A DNA stretch of 64,000 nt from CAMFLJ01 sp965279255. GTDB lineage: Bacteria; Actinomycetota; Acidimicrobiia; Acidimicrobiales; Acidimicrobilacustridaceae. A program made the position numbers and the translations under genes. The stretch spans positions 124,001-188,000 of the forward strand of contig OZ257146.1 of NCBI GenBank assembly GCA_965279255.1, written 5' to 3'. The notes below the pieces were generated by a model, which was not told where the DNA came from, made no database searches, and saw nothing but the letters and a program-made list of their open reading frames with translations. This document shows positions 53,153 to 60,766 of the stretch, one piece after another (positions within the stretch are counted from its first letter, which is position 1; the number at the start of each line of letters is the position of its first letter).

Positions 53153-53207
53153 CAAAGCTGGCTCACCAGATACAGCCGGCCGCAGCAGGTGAGCCACCTT
53201 TCCGGGG
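53153..53207. repeat. Palindromic repeat, copy 2
   Basis: The same unit repeated 61 bp downstream with two base changes in the loop (CCGGCCGC for CGGGCCGA). Arms CAAAGCTGGCTCACC and GGTGAGCCACCTTTCCGGGG are kept, so the stem sequence is more conserved than the loop. Confidence 0.75.
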
Positions 53208-53233
53208 GAGGGTGGGGCCGGTCGGCAACGGGG

Positions 53234-54001
53234 TCAGGTGGGGCGGGAGGAGGCGGCGCGGATGTTGGAGCGGACGCAGATGCCGGTGACGTTGGACGCC
53301 TCGTCGGACGCCAGCCACAGCACGGTGTTGGCCACCTCTTCCGCCCGGCTGAGGCGCCGCAGGTCGAGGTCGCGCACGTGGGCCTCGATGCCGCCGGGCT
53401 GCTCGTCGAGGTAGGCCCGGAGAGGGGCGGTCTCGGTGGGCCCGGGCGTGACGGCGTTGGCCCGCACGCCGTGGGGCCCGTACTCGGTGGCCACCGTCTC
53501 CATCAGGTTGATCACCCCCGCCTTGGCGGCGGCGTAGCCACCGAGGTTCCACTGCCCGCCGATGCCGGCGCCGGACGACATGCTCACGATCGAGCCCCCG
53601 CCGGCCGCCACCATGTGGGGCAGCACCGCCCGGGTCGCGAAGAACACCGTGTCGAGGGTGAGGCGCTGCTGGAAGCGCCAGTCGTCGTCGCTGATGTCGG
53701 CGATGAGCCCCGAGCGCGACACCCCGATGTTGTTGGAGAGCACGTCGATGCGGCCGTGGCGCTCGACCGCTCCCGCCACCCAGCCGTCGACGAACGCCGA
53801 GTCCGACCCGTCACCCGGCACCGCCTCGGCCGTCGCCCCGGCGGCGGTCAGCTCGTCGACCACCGCGGCCAGCGCGTCGGCGGCCACGTCGTTGAGCCAC
53901 AGCACCGCCCCCTCGGCGGCGAAGCGCCGGGCGACGGCGCGGCCGATGCCGTTGGCCGCGGCACTGACCAGCGCGACCTTCCCCTCCATGCGTCCCGTCA
54001 C
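53234..54001 (-). CDS. Short-chain dehydrogenase/reductase
   Basis: 255 aa from GTG 54001, preceded by AGAGGGGGGA; ATG 53989 is an alternative. The nucleotide-binding motif reads VALVSAAANGIGRAVARRFAAEG (Thr-Gly of the usual TGxxxGIG replaced by Ala-Ala), then LSNNIGVS, SMSSGAG and catalytic YAAAK. The C-terminus (VTGICVRSNIRAASSRPT) is not the usual DGG ending. Substrate unknown. It is flanked by palindromes on both sides. Confidence 0.88.
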   Translation of the reverse strand: MTGRMEGKVALVSAAANGIGRAVARRFAAEGAVLWLNDVAADALAAVVDELTAAGATAEAVPGDGSDSAFVDGWVAGAVERHGRIDVLSNNIGVSRSGLIADISDDDWRFQQRLTLDTVFFATRAVLPHMVAAGGGSIVSMSSGAGIGGQWNLGGYAAAKAGVINLMETVATEYGPHGVRANAVTPGPTETAPLRAYLDEQPGGIEAHVRDLDLRRLSRAEEVANTVLWLASDEASNVTGICVRSNIRAASSRPT

Positions 54002-54051
54002 GGTCCCCCCTCTGAATCCGTCGTGTCGTGCGTATCGGCGCCCATCCCCTC

Positions 54052-54090
54052 TGGCTCAGTTCGTCACGCTCCTGGTGACGTACTGAGCCA
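54052..54090. repeat. 39-bp palindrome between two minus-strand genes
   Basis: TGGCTCAGT-T-CGTCAC, 7-nt loop, GTGACG-T-ACTGAGCCA: 15 of 16 arm positions pair. It shares the outer TGGCTCA/TGAGCCA with the tandem repeats at 53088-53207. It lies 11 bp after the stop of the DUF1214-like gene in its reading direction and is probably a terminator or a member of the same repeat family. Confidence 0.7.
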
Positions 54091-54101
54091 CGGTGGGCCG
54101 G

Positions 54102-55262
54102 TCAGGTGCGGAAGCGCCAGGCGAGGTGGCGGCGACGGGCGGTCATCTGGGCGGCGCGCCCCGTGGTGTCGAGCAGTGCCGTGCCGTCGGGCATGGCGGC
54201 GGCGACCTCGCCGACGGGCACGACCCGGGTGGTGGGCGTGGGTACGTCGCCGGAGGTCCAGAACGCCCGGTAGGTGAGCAGCCCGGTGCGGCGGCCCGAG
54301 GCGTCGAGCCAGTTGGCCACGCCCGGGTCGGTGTGCGACAGCACCAGGCGGATGACCCCGTCGTCGTCGACGGGGGCCTGGGTGTGGTTGAGCGAGCTCA
54401 GCCGGTCGGCGACGTCGACCAGCTCGAACCACGCCAGCTCGTAGAGCTGGAAGGTCCAGTACCGCGCCGGCGGGACGGGCACCTCGACGACGAGCGCGTC
54501 GTCGGGGCCGAGGTCCCAGAAGCAGAAGGCGTAGCGGGCGGCGTCGAGGCCGTTGGCCTGGGCGAAGGCCGGGGCGAACGTGTTGGCCACCCCCTCGGCG
54601 GCCTTCTCGCGCATGTAGGTGTTCCAGTACTCGACCGAGTGGGCGACGCCGTCGAGGCCCTCCCGCAGCTGGGCCGCGGTGGTGGCCGCGGTGCGGCGGG
54701 CCGGGGGCTCGCCGGCGTCGTCGTCGATGCACTCGATCGTGAACAGGGCCGGCTCGGCCTCGCTCCAGTCGAAGTAGTACTCGCGGATCGACACGGTGAG
54801 GGCGCCGGCGGGCAGCGGCACCTGACCGCCCTCGCCGACGATGAACTCGAACTCGTCGCCCTCGGCGATGCCGAGCTCCGTCGCCGTGACCTCGACGAGG
54901 GTGCCCCACGTCGGCAGGTGCATGAAGCCGGCGCGGATGGCGAGGATGAACTCCTGGCACGAGTGCATCCGGCCCCGCACGCGGTACCGGCGGCCGGGTT
55001 CGACCCGGGCGTGGCGGTACACGTTGTCGGCGTTCGGGCCACCCCACTGGGTGATCAGGTCGTTCTGGCGCTGGAACGAGGGCCGCCGCGGGTCCGCGTG
55101 GAACACCGACCATCCCATCCAGCAGAGCGTCTGCTCGACCACGTGGGCGATGCCGTCGGCCCGGTCGGCCTCGTCACCCGGGAAGTCGTCGTCGCCCAGT
55201 CGCCCTCCGAGTGCGGCCAGCCGGTCGCAGGCCTCGGCCCATGCAGCAAGGTCGTCCCCCAT
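54102..55262 (-). CDS. DUF1214-like protein
   Basis: 386 aa. The C-terminal third has YWTFQLYELAWFELVDVADRLSSLNHTQAPVDDDGVIRLVLSHTDPGVANWLDASGRRTGLLTYRAFW in separate stretches, the pattern of DUF1214/DUF1254 beta-domains common in actinobacterial catabolic clusters. The N-terminal part is helical. ATG 55262 is chosen over GTG 55271 because TAGGGT lies exactly 7 nt upstream. Function unknown. Confidence 0.75.
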   Translation of the reverse strand: MGDDLAAWAEACDRLAALGGRLGDDDFPGDEADRADGIAHVVEQTLCWMGWSVFHADPRRPSFQRQNDLITQWGGPNADNVYRHARVEPGRRYRVRGRMHSCQEFILAIRAGFMHLPTWGTLVEVTATELGIAEGDEFEFIVGEGGQVPLPAGALTVSIREYYFDWSEAEPALFTIECIDDDAGEPPARRTAATTAAQLREGLDGVAHSVEYWNTYMREKAAEGVANTFAPAFAQANGLDAARYAFCFWDLGPDDALVVEVPVPPARYWTFQLYELAWFELVDVADRLSSLNHTQAPVDDDGVIRLVLSHTDPGVANWLDASGRRTGLLTYRAFWTSGDVPTPTTRVVPVGEVAAAMPDGTALLDTTGRAAQMTARRRHLAWRFRT

Positions 55263-55269
55263 GGGCCTC

Positions 55270-55275
55270 ACCCTA
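55270..55275 (-). promoter_or_regulatory. Leaderless minus-10 element of the DUF1214-like gene
   Basis: TAGGGT on the minus strand, 7 nt before ATG 55262. Confidence 0.5.
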
Positions 55276-55337
55276 TGGCTCTGGCGGCGCCCGGACGGCT
55301 GTGTCCCTCGGGTCGGCTCGGGTCGGCTCGGTTCTGC

Positions 55338-57386
55338 TCAGGCCGGCTCGGGACGCACCATCACCACGCAGACGTCGTCGCGCCCGCTCGTGCCGACGAC
55401 GTCGGCGACCAGGCGCTCGGCCCGCTGCTGGCCGACCAGGTCGTGGGGGAGGGCGCGCACGGCGCGCACCAGGCGGGCGACGCCGTCGTCGTACGCGAGG
55501 CCGGGCTCCTCGATCAGGCCGTCGGTGAACGCGACCAGCTCGAACTGCTCGGGCAGGGTGATGGTGGTGTCGCTGCGCTCGGCCATGTTGAGGCCGAGAA
55601 GGGTGCCGCCCGGGTGGTCGAGCGAGACGACCTCGTCGGCGAGGACGAGAAGCGGGGGAGGGTGCCCGGCGCGGGAGTAGACGAGCTCGCGGGTCGCCGG
55701 GTCGTAGACCGAGACGAACGCCGTGGCGTAGCTCCCCGGTCGGTTGGTCTCGAGGAGCCGGCTGGCGGCGGTGACGGCCTCGGCCGGCCGGGCCCCGTGG
55801 GTGAGCACTCCGTCGATCGAGTGCCGGAGCTTGGCCATGCTCGGGGCGACGTGCACCCCGTGCCCGCTGACGTCGCCCACGATGAGGGCGAACCGGCCGT
55901 CGGGGAGGCGCAGCACGTCCCACCAGTCGCCGCCGACCTCGCGGCCCACCGCCGCCGGCATGTAGCAGGTGCCCACCTCGTGGCCCATGACCGTACGGGG
56001 GCCGTCGGGCAGCAGGGCCCGTTGCATGAGGGTGGCGATCTCGCGCTCCTCGGCGAAGCTCCTCGCCTTCTGGAGGGCGACGGCCGCCCGCTCGGCGATC
56101 TGCTCGGCGGCGAGCACGGCGCCCGGGTCGAGTGGGCCTCGCTCGATGGTGCCGGAGAGGGCGAGCACGCCGAGGACGTCGGTGCCGACCTTGATCGGGA
56201 CGAGCGCGCCCTGGGTGAGGTGCAGGGCCCGGATCGCCTGCTCGTACTCGGCGGCGTGCTCGACGGGCAGGATGCCGCGGATCGACATGTCCGGCACGCC
56301 GATGGTGCGGCCCCGGCGGTAGCAGTCGGCGACCGGCGAGTCGCTGCGGGCCGCCACCGGGAACCGCTCGGTGAGGACCTCGGCGAGCTCGGTGTGGGTG
56401 GCGTGGAGGGTGATCACCCGCCGCAGCTGGGCGTCGTCGTCGGGCAGCCAGACGCTGGCCATGTCGGCCAACTCCGGGACGGCGACGGCGGCGAGCTGGC
56501 GCACCACGTCGTCGGGGTCGAGCTCCGCCATGAGCCGGGCGGAGGCGGAGGCGACGACCTGCAGGCGCCGGGTGGCGGCCTCGGCGTCGAGCAGGGCCCG
56601 CCGCTCGGACGCGAGGAGCGCTTCGCGCTCGCGCTCGAGGCGCCACCGCTCGGTCATGTCGAGGATGAAGCTGATGCCCTCGTGCTCGGACCCCTCGAGG
56701 AACGCGGTGCCCACGAGCACGGGCACCCGCTCGCCGTCCTTGCGGAGGTACTCCTTCTCGTAGGGGTCGTGGAAGCCGTTGGTGACGAGCTCTCGGATCT
56801 TCTCGGCGTCGGAGTCGAGGTACTCGGGCGGCGTCAGCTTCTTCCAGTCGATCAACCCGTCGAGCAGGTCCTGGCGGCTGTAGCCGACCATGGCGAGGAA
56901 CGAGTCGTTGGCCCCGGTGATCGGACCGTCGAGCTCCCAGAAGATGATGCCGATGAGGCCGAGGTCGGCGAGGCGGCGGTAGCGGCGGCCGGCGGCGGCG
57001 GCCCTGCGGGCGGAGCGGTCGCGCTGGTGGACGATCACCACCACCGCCGTGCACGAGACCAGGAACGTGGCCAGGCTCACCGGCGTCTGGGGCCAGTCGA
57101 AGAGGAACGAGCCCGAGGGCGGTGCCACCGCGTACCAGAAGCCGATGGTGGCGACGGCCGTGGCCACGATCGCCGGCGCGGTGCCGGCGAGTGCCGCCAC
57201 CAGGGCCACGGCGGCGATGAAGGCCGTGCCGACCCGGTAGTCCGGGTCGTCGATACCGATGACGACCACGGTGACCAGGGCGGGGAGCAGCACGGCCAGC
57301 GGATAGTGCAGCGCCGGAGGGAGGGCGCGTTGGCCCTGCCGCCGGGACCGCGCAACCCCTGATTCGAGCCGCTCCGCGGGCCTCAT
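55338..57386 (-). CDS. PAS-GAF-SpoIIE (PP2C-type) serine phosphatase, membrane bound
   Basis: 682 aa. The N-terminus has three to four transmembrane helices (about 25-120), then a PAS domain (RYRRLADLGLIGIIFWELDGPITGAND and SFILDMTERW), a GAF domain at about 285-430, and a SpoIIE phosphatase domain with GREVGGDWWDVLRL, IVGDVSGHG and VAFTDGLIEEP. It would dephosphorylate an anti-anti-sigma protein in a partner-switching stress pathway. ATG 57386 is exactly 7 nt after TAGGGT (a TTG at 57404 is open but unsupported). Confidence 0.9.
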   Translation of the reverse strand: MRPAERLESGVARSRRQGQRALPPALHYPLAVLLPALVTVVVIGIDDPDYRVGTAFIAAVALVAALAGTAPAIVATAVATIGFWYAVAPPSGSFLFDWPQTPVSLATFLVSCTAVVVIVHQRDRSARRAAAAGRRYRRLADLGLIGIIFWELDGPITGANDSFLAMVGYSRQDLLDGLIDWKKLTPPEYLDSDAEKIRELVTNGFHDPYEKEYLRKDGERVPVLVGTAFLEGSEHEGISFILDMTERWRLEREREALLASERRALLDAEAATRRLQVVASASARLMAELDPDDVVRQLAAVAVPELADMASVWLPDDDAQLRRVITLHATHTELAEVLTERFPVAARSDSPVADCYRRGRTIGVPDMSIRGILPVEHAAEYEQAIRALHLTQGALVPIKVGTDVLGVLALSGTIERGPLDPGAVLAAEQIAERAAVALQKARSFAEEREIATLMQRALLPDGPRTVMGHEVGTCYMPAAVGREVGGDWWDVLRLPDGRFALIVGDVSGHGVHVAPSMAKLRHSIDGVLTHGARPAEAVTAASRLLETNRPGSYATAFVSVYDPATRELVYSRAGHPPPLLVLADEVVSLDHPGGTLLGLNMAERSDTTITLPEQFELVAFTDGLIEEPGLAYDDGVARLVRAVRALPHDLVGQQRAERLVADVVGTSGRDDVCVVMVRPEPA

Positions 57387-57393
57387 CGAGGGG

Positions 57394-57399
57394 ACCCTA
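57394..57399 (-). promoter_or_regulatory. Leaderless minus-10 element of the SpoIIE phosphatase gene
   Basis: TAGGGT on the minus strand, 7 nt before ATG 57386. The divergent PAP2 promoter lies about 80 bp away. Confidence 0.5.
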
Positions 57400-57480
57400 C
57401 TCAACGTTGTCCCAGCATGTTCCCCTGCAGTTCGCCCCGTTCCGGCCGCCCGGCGGCCCGCCGGGCGACGGTCCGGGTGC

Positions 57481-57486
57481 TACGAC
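57481..57486 (+). promoter_or_regulatory. Minus-10 element of the PAP2 operon
   Basis: TACGAC followed by 7 nt and GTG 57494, the start of a micro-ORF. The last base of the hexamer deviates from TANNNT. Confidence 0.4.
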
Positions 57487-57493
57487 TGGCCCC

Positions 57494-57541
57494 GTGCCGA
57501 CCATCGAGAGCCCCGTCCCAGCGCCCCGGCGGCGCAGGTGA
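57494..57541 (+). CDS. Leaderless upstream micro-ORF ending in four Arg codons
   Basis: 15 codons, MPTIESPVPAPRRRR. GTG 57494 is 7 nt after TACGAC, and the TGA overlaps GTG 57538 of the PAP2 gene as GTGA. The Arg run just before the stop could slow ribosomes and tune coupling. No ribosome site is seen for either start. Confidence 0.45.
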   Translation: MPTIESPVPAPRRRR

Positions 57542-58137
57542 GCATGGTCGGCTGGAGCGCGGTCGCCGTCGGCGCCGTCGTGCTCGCCGGCTCGGTGGTG
57601 GGGGCGCTCGGCCCGGTCATCCCGCCGGCGGAGGTGAAGGTCTTCCGGGCGTTGAACGGCCTTCCCGACTGGCTGTTCGTCCCGCTCTGGGTGCCGATGC
57701 AGCTCGGCAACCTGGTGGTCGGCGCCGGCGCGGGTCTGGTCGTCGCCGCCGTGCTGCGGGAGTGGCGGGTGGCCATCGCCGTGGTGGCGGCCGTGGTGCT
57801 CAAGCTCGGTGCCGAACGGGTGCTGCGCCACCGCATGGCCCGGCATCTCGCGGTGCGCCAGCGCCCCGGCACGAGCCAGCCCGGCGCCCGCCTGCGCGGT
57901 GGCGACGTGCCCGCCACCGGGCCCAGCTTCCCGTCGGGCCACGTCATCCTCGTGGCCGCCGTGACCTGCGTGGTCGTCGACGTCCTCCCCGGGAACTGGG
58001 CGGCGATGCTCTTCGTCGTGCCAGTGTTGGTCATGCTCGGGCGCGTGTACGTGGGAGCGCACAACCCCCTCGACGTCACGGCCGGCCTCGGTGCCGGCCT
58101 GCTGGTCGGTGGTGCGCTGGCGGTGGTCCTCGGATGA
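57538..58137 (+). CDS. PAP2-family membrane phosphatase
   Basis: 199 aa with five to six helices. Phosphatase motifs are RHLAVRQRPG (C1, about 98-107), FPSGH (C2) and LGRVYVGAHNPLDV (C3). It probably acts on lipid phosphates such as undecaprenyl or phosphatidate phosphates at the membrane. GTG 57538 is favoured by the micro-ORF overlap; ATG 57544 is an alternative. Its stop overlaps the next ATG (ATGA). Confidence 0.85.
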   Translation: MSMVGWSAVAVGAVVLAGSVVGALGPVIPPAEVKVFRALNGLPDWLFVPLWVPMQLGNLVVGAGAGLVVAAVLREWRVAIAVVAAVVLKLGAERVLRHRMARHLAVRQRPGTSQPGARLRGGDVPATGPSFPSGHVILVAAVTCVVVDVLPGNWAAMLFVVPVLVMLGRVYVGAHNPLDVTAGLGAGLLVGGALAVVLG

Positions 58138-59552
58138 GCGGCTCCGCGCCGCCGGGCGCCGACACCATGCCGGAGACCACCGTCGAGCGCTCACCGGCCG
58201 ACGTGCTGCGCCTGGTCGTGGCTGCCGTCGCCCTGCTGCTCGCCGCCCTCGCCAGCCACCTCTTCGGCGGCACCGCGTCGGAGTTCACCGCCGACCTGCT
58301 CGGGGGCCTCGAGCGTCTGCCGGCCGGCCTCGTCACCGTGGTGGTGGCCCTCGGTGAGCTGCTCGGCCTCGGCCTGGTCGTGATCGGTGGTGTGCTCGCG
58401 GTGGTGCACCGCCGCTGGCGCCTGATCGCCGGCATCGCCGTCGGCGTGACGATCTCGGTGCCGCTCTTCTGGCTGGTTCAGCCCGACTCGGGCGACTCCG
58501 CGGCGACGGTCACGAGGATCCAGGAGTGGCTCGGCGACATCACCCTCGACGGCCCCTCGTCGTACGCCCTCGCCGGGGTGGTGGCCATCACCGCCGCCGT
58601 CACGCCATGGACCTCGCGCCGCTGGCGACGGGCGTGGTGGGCGGCCGCCATCGCCGTGGCCGTGGCCCATCTCATCGCCACACCCGTCTCGCTCGAGACC
58701 GTGCTGGCCGTGCTCGCCGGCTGGGTGGCCGGCTCGGCGAGCGTCGTGATCCTCGGGGCGCCGTCGCGTCGCCCGACCGAGGCGGCCGTCGTCGACGGGC
58801 TGCGTTCGGTGGGCGCCGACCTCGAGCGGCTCGAGCCGGCCTCCGTCGACGCCCGGGGATCGACGCCCTACTTCGGCGCCCTGCGCGACGGCACGCCCGT
58901 CTTCGTGAAGACGCTGGGCGACGACGAGCGCAGCGCCGACCTGCTCTTCCGCCTCTACCGCAGCATCCAACCCCGGGACCTCCACGACGAGCGGCCGTTC
59001 TCGTCGCTGCGCCGCACCGTCGAGCACGAGGCCCTCGTGGCGGTGATGGCCGGGCAGGTCGGTGTGCGCACCCCGCGCCTGGTGGCCTTCGCCCCGGCCC
59101 GGCCCAACGGCTACACCCTCGCCTACGAGGCGGTGGCCGGGCACTCGCTCGACCGTGAGCCCGACGGCGACGACCTCGACCAGCTCGTGCGCCAGGTCTG
59201 GGGCCAGGTGGCGGTGCTGCGGAGCTCCCGCATCGCCCACCGCGACCTGCGCCTGGCCAACGTGTTCGTGGGCGAGGACCGCGTCGTGTGGCTCATCGAC
59301 TTCGGGTTCAGCGAGCTGGCCGCCGATGACGTGCTCCTCGACGGCGACGTGGCCGAGCTGCTGGCGTCGACCGCGTCGGTGATGGGGCCCGAGCGGGCGC
59401 TCGCCGCCGCTGTCGACGTCATGGGCGCCGAGGCGGTGCGGCGGTGCGTCCCCCGGCTCCGCCCCGCGCTGCTGAGCGGGGCCACCCGCACCTCGTTGGG
59501 CCAGCAGCCCGGGGTGCTCGACAGCCTCTCGGGGATGGCGGCGACGGCCTGA
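58134..59552 (+). CDS. Membrane protein with C-terminal RIO/ABC1-like kinase domain
   Basis: 472 aa. Five or six transmembrane helices lie in residues 25-210. From about 240 on there is a protein-kinase-like fold: VFVK (K259), the catalytic loop HRDLRLANVF (369-378) and the metal motif IDFGFSE (388-394). It resembles small-molecule or RIO-like kinases fused to a membrane domain. Coupled to the PAP2 gene by ATGA, which suggests a matched kinase and phosphatase acting on a membrane substrate. Confidence 0.8.
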   Translation: MSGSAPPGADTMPETTVERSPADVLRLVVAAVALLLAALASHLFGGTASEFTADLLGGLERLPAGLVTVVVALGELLGLGLVVIGGVLAVVHRRWRLIAGIAVGVTISVPLFWLVQPDSGDSAATVTRIQEWLGDITLDGPSSYALAGVVAITAAVTPWTSRRWRRAWWAAAIAVAVAHLIATPVSLETVLAVLAGWVAGSASVVILGAPSRRPTEAAVVDGLRSVGADLERLEPASVDARGSTPYFGALRDGTPVFVKTLGDDERSADLLFRLYRSIQPRDLHDERPFSSLRRTVEHEALVAVMAGQVGVRTPRLVAFAPARPNGYTLAYEAVAGHSLDREPDGDDLDQLVRQVWGQVAVLRSSRIAHRDLRLANVFVGEDRVVWLIDFGFSELAADDVLLDGDVAELLASTASVMGPERALAAAVDVMGAEAVRRCVPRLRPALLSGATRTSLGQQPGVLDSLSGMAATA

Positions 59553-59623
59553 CCGGGGCGGGCCACCCCATCTGGGTGGTGCAGCGTGTCACCTGGGGTG
59601 CCACCATCTGGTCCGATTGTGAG

Positions 59624-59640
59624 CCGGGCAGCCTGCCCGG
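59624..59640 (+). terminator. Hairpin after the kinase-like gene
   Basis: CCGGGCA/TGCCCGG with a GCC loop, about 70 nt after the stop; a second stem CCACCC/GGGTGG lies at 59564-59580. There is no T-tract. Confidence 0.35.
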
Positions 59641-59688
59641 CATCGACGCACCGCGGCCTCTCGGGGCGCGGGTACTGGGAGGTACGCA

Positions 59689-60084
59689 ATGGTTCTCGCC
59701 GACTTCGGCTCCGGTCAGGTGTTCTGGTCGATGCTCTGGTTCACCATGTTCTTCATCTGGATCTGGTTGCTGATCCTCGTGTTCTCCGACATCTTCCGCA
59801 GCCCCGACCTGGGCGGCGCCAGCAAGGCGATCTGGACGATCTTCGTGATCCTCATCCCGTACCTGGGCGTCTTCGTCTACCTGATCGCCCGTGGTCACAA
59901 GATGGGCGAGCACGCCGTCGCCGCGGCCAAGGAGGCCGACGAGCAGCAGCGGGCCTACATCCAGTCGGTGGTCACCAACGCCGGCACCCCGACCGAGGAG
60001 CTGGCCAAGCTGGCCGAGCTCAAGGACAAGGGCCTCGTCACCGACGAGGAGTTCGCCACGATGAAGGCCAAGATCCTCGGCTGA
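59689..60084 (+). CDS. PLDc_N/SHOCT domain membrane protein
   Basis: 131 aa. Two N-terminal helices (about 11-33, 44-66) with RSPDLGGASKAIWTIFVILIPYLGVFVYLIARG, the phospholipase-D-nuclease N-terminal type region, are followed by a short coiled coil and a C-terminal SHOCT motif (ELAKLAELKDKGLVTDEEFATMKAKILG). GGGAGG precedes ATG 59689. Small membrane proteins of this type are common in actinobacteria; the role is unknown. Confidence 0.85.
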   Translation: MVLADFGSGQVFWSMLWFTMFFIWIWLLILVFSDIFRSPDLGGASKAIWTIFVILIPYLGVFVYLIARGHKMGEHAVAAAKEADEQQRAYIQSVVTNAGTPTEELAKLAELKDKGLVTDEEFATMKAKILG

Positions 60085-60118
60085 TCCGAGCATCCCGCTC
60101 GTCCTGCAGCACGCAGAA

Positions 60119-60147
60119 CGGCCCGGCGTCGAGGCGCCGGGCCGTTT
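60119..60147. terminator. Bidirectional intrinsic terminator
   Basis: Stem CGGCCCGGCG (60119-60128) / CGCCGGGCCG (60135-60144), loop TCGAGG, followed by TTT and preceded by AGAA, between convergent genes. A strong candidate for both strands. Confidence 0.8.
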
Positions 60148-60187
60148 CGCGTCCCGGGTCCTGGAGCCCGAGGATCGTGGCCGGCCC

Positions 60188-60766
60188 TCAGCCGGCGGTG
60201 GCCTCGTCGAGGAGCAGGTTCAGGTGCAGCACGTTGACGGCCTCCTCGCCGAGGAAGCCGAGCGACGGCGACTCGGTCGACTTGGAGATCAGGTCCTGGA
60301 CCTGCTCGAGCGACAGCCCCCGGGCCCGGGCGACGCGGGGCGCCTGCAGGTCGGCGTTCTCGACCGAGATCTGCGGGTCGAGGCCCGACGCCGAGGCGGT
60401 GACGGCATCGACCGGGACCGCGGCGTCGTCGGCCAGGCCGTTGGCCTGGCGGTAGTCCCTGGCCCGCCCGTCGACGTCGGAGAGCAGCGTCTCGTCGTTC
60501 GGGCCGAGGTTCGACGCCGCCGAGGCCATCGCGTCGTAGCCGTCGCCGGCCGCCGAGGGCCGGGGCCAGAAGTAGGTGTCGCCGGTGAACTGCTGGCCGA
60601 TCAGCGACGAGCCGACCGCGGCGCCGTCGACGGTCACGATCGAGCCGTTGGCCTTGCCGTTGAAGGCCGCCTGGCTGATGCCGGTGACGACCAGCGGGTA
60701 GAGGCCGCCCAGAAGGACGGTGAAGACGACCACCATCAAGATGGCGGGAAGGATCTGGCGTCGCAT
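60188..60766 (-). CDS. kdpC: Potassium-transporting ATPase subunit C
   Basis: 192 aa. One N-terminal membrane helix (ILPAILMVVVFTVLLGGLYPLVVTG) and the KdpC motifs QFTGDTYFWPRPSA, VPVDAVTASASGLDPQIS and NVLHLNLLLDEA. It stabilises ATP binding in KdpFABC. ATG 60766 shares its A with the kdpB stop (TGATG); GTG 60769 is an alternative that would overlap as GTGA. Confidence 0.95.
   Translation of the reverse strand: MRRQILPAILMVVVFTVLLGGLYPLVVTGISQAAFNGKANGSIVTVDGAAVGSSLIGQQFTGDTYFWPRPSAAGDGYDAMASAASNLGPNDETLLSDVDGRARDYRQANGLADDAAVPVDAVTASASGLDPQISVENADLQAPRVARARGLSLEQVQDLISKSTESPSLGFLGEEAVNVLHLNLLLDEATAG

Noticed and set aside
53088..53207. Start of a CRISPR array
   Set aside because: Only two units, each self-palindromic over its full length with near-identical loops, and no cas genes; not a repeat-spacer structure.
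53998..54048. 15-codon ATG ORF ending in GTGA at the SDR start
   Set aside because: No minus-10 element at 7 nt, and the SDR has its own AGAGGGGGGA ribosome site.
54093..57362. Open frame of over 1000 codons on the plus strand
   Set aside because: It runs antisense to the DUF1214-like and SpoIIE genes, has a low-complexity Gly/Val/Glu/Arg composition and no domain; it is a codon-bias shadow.
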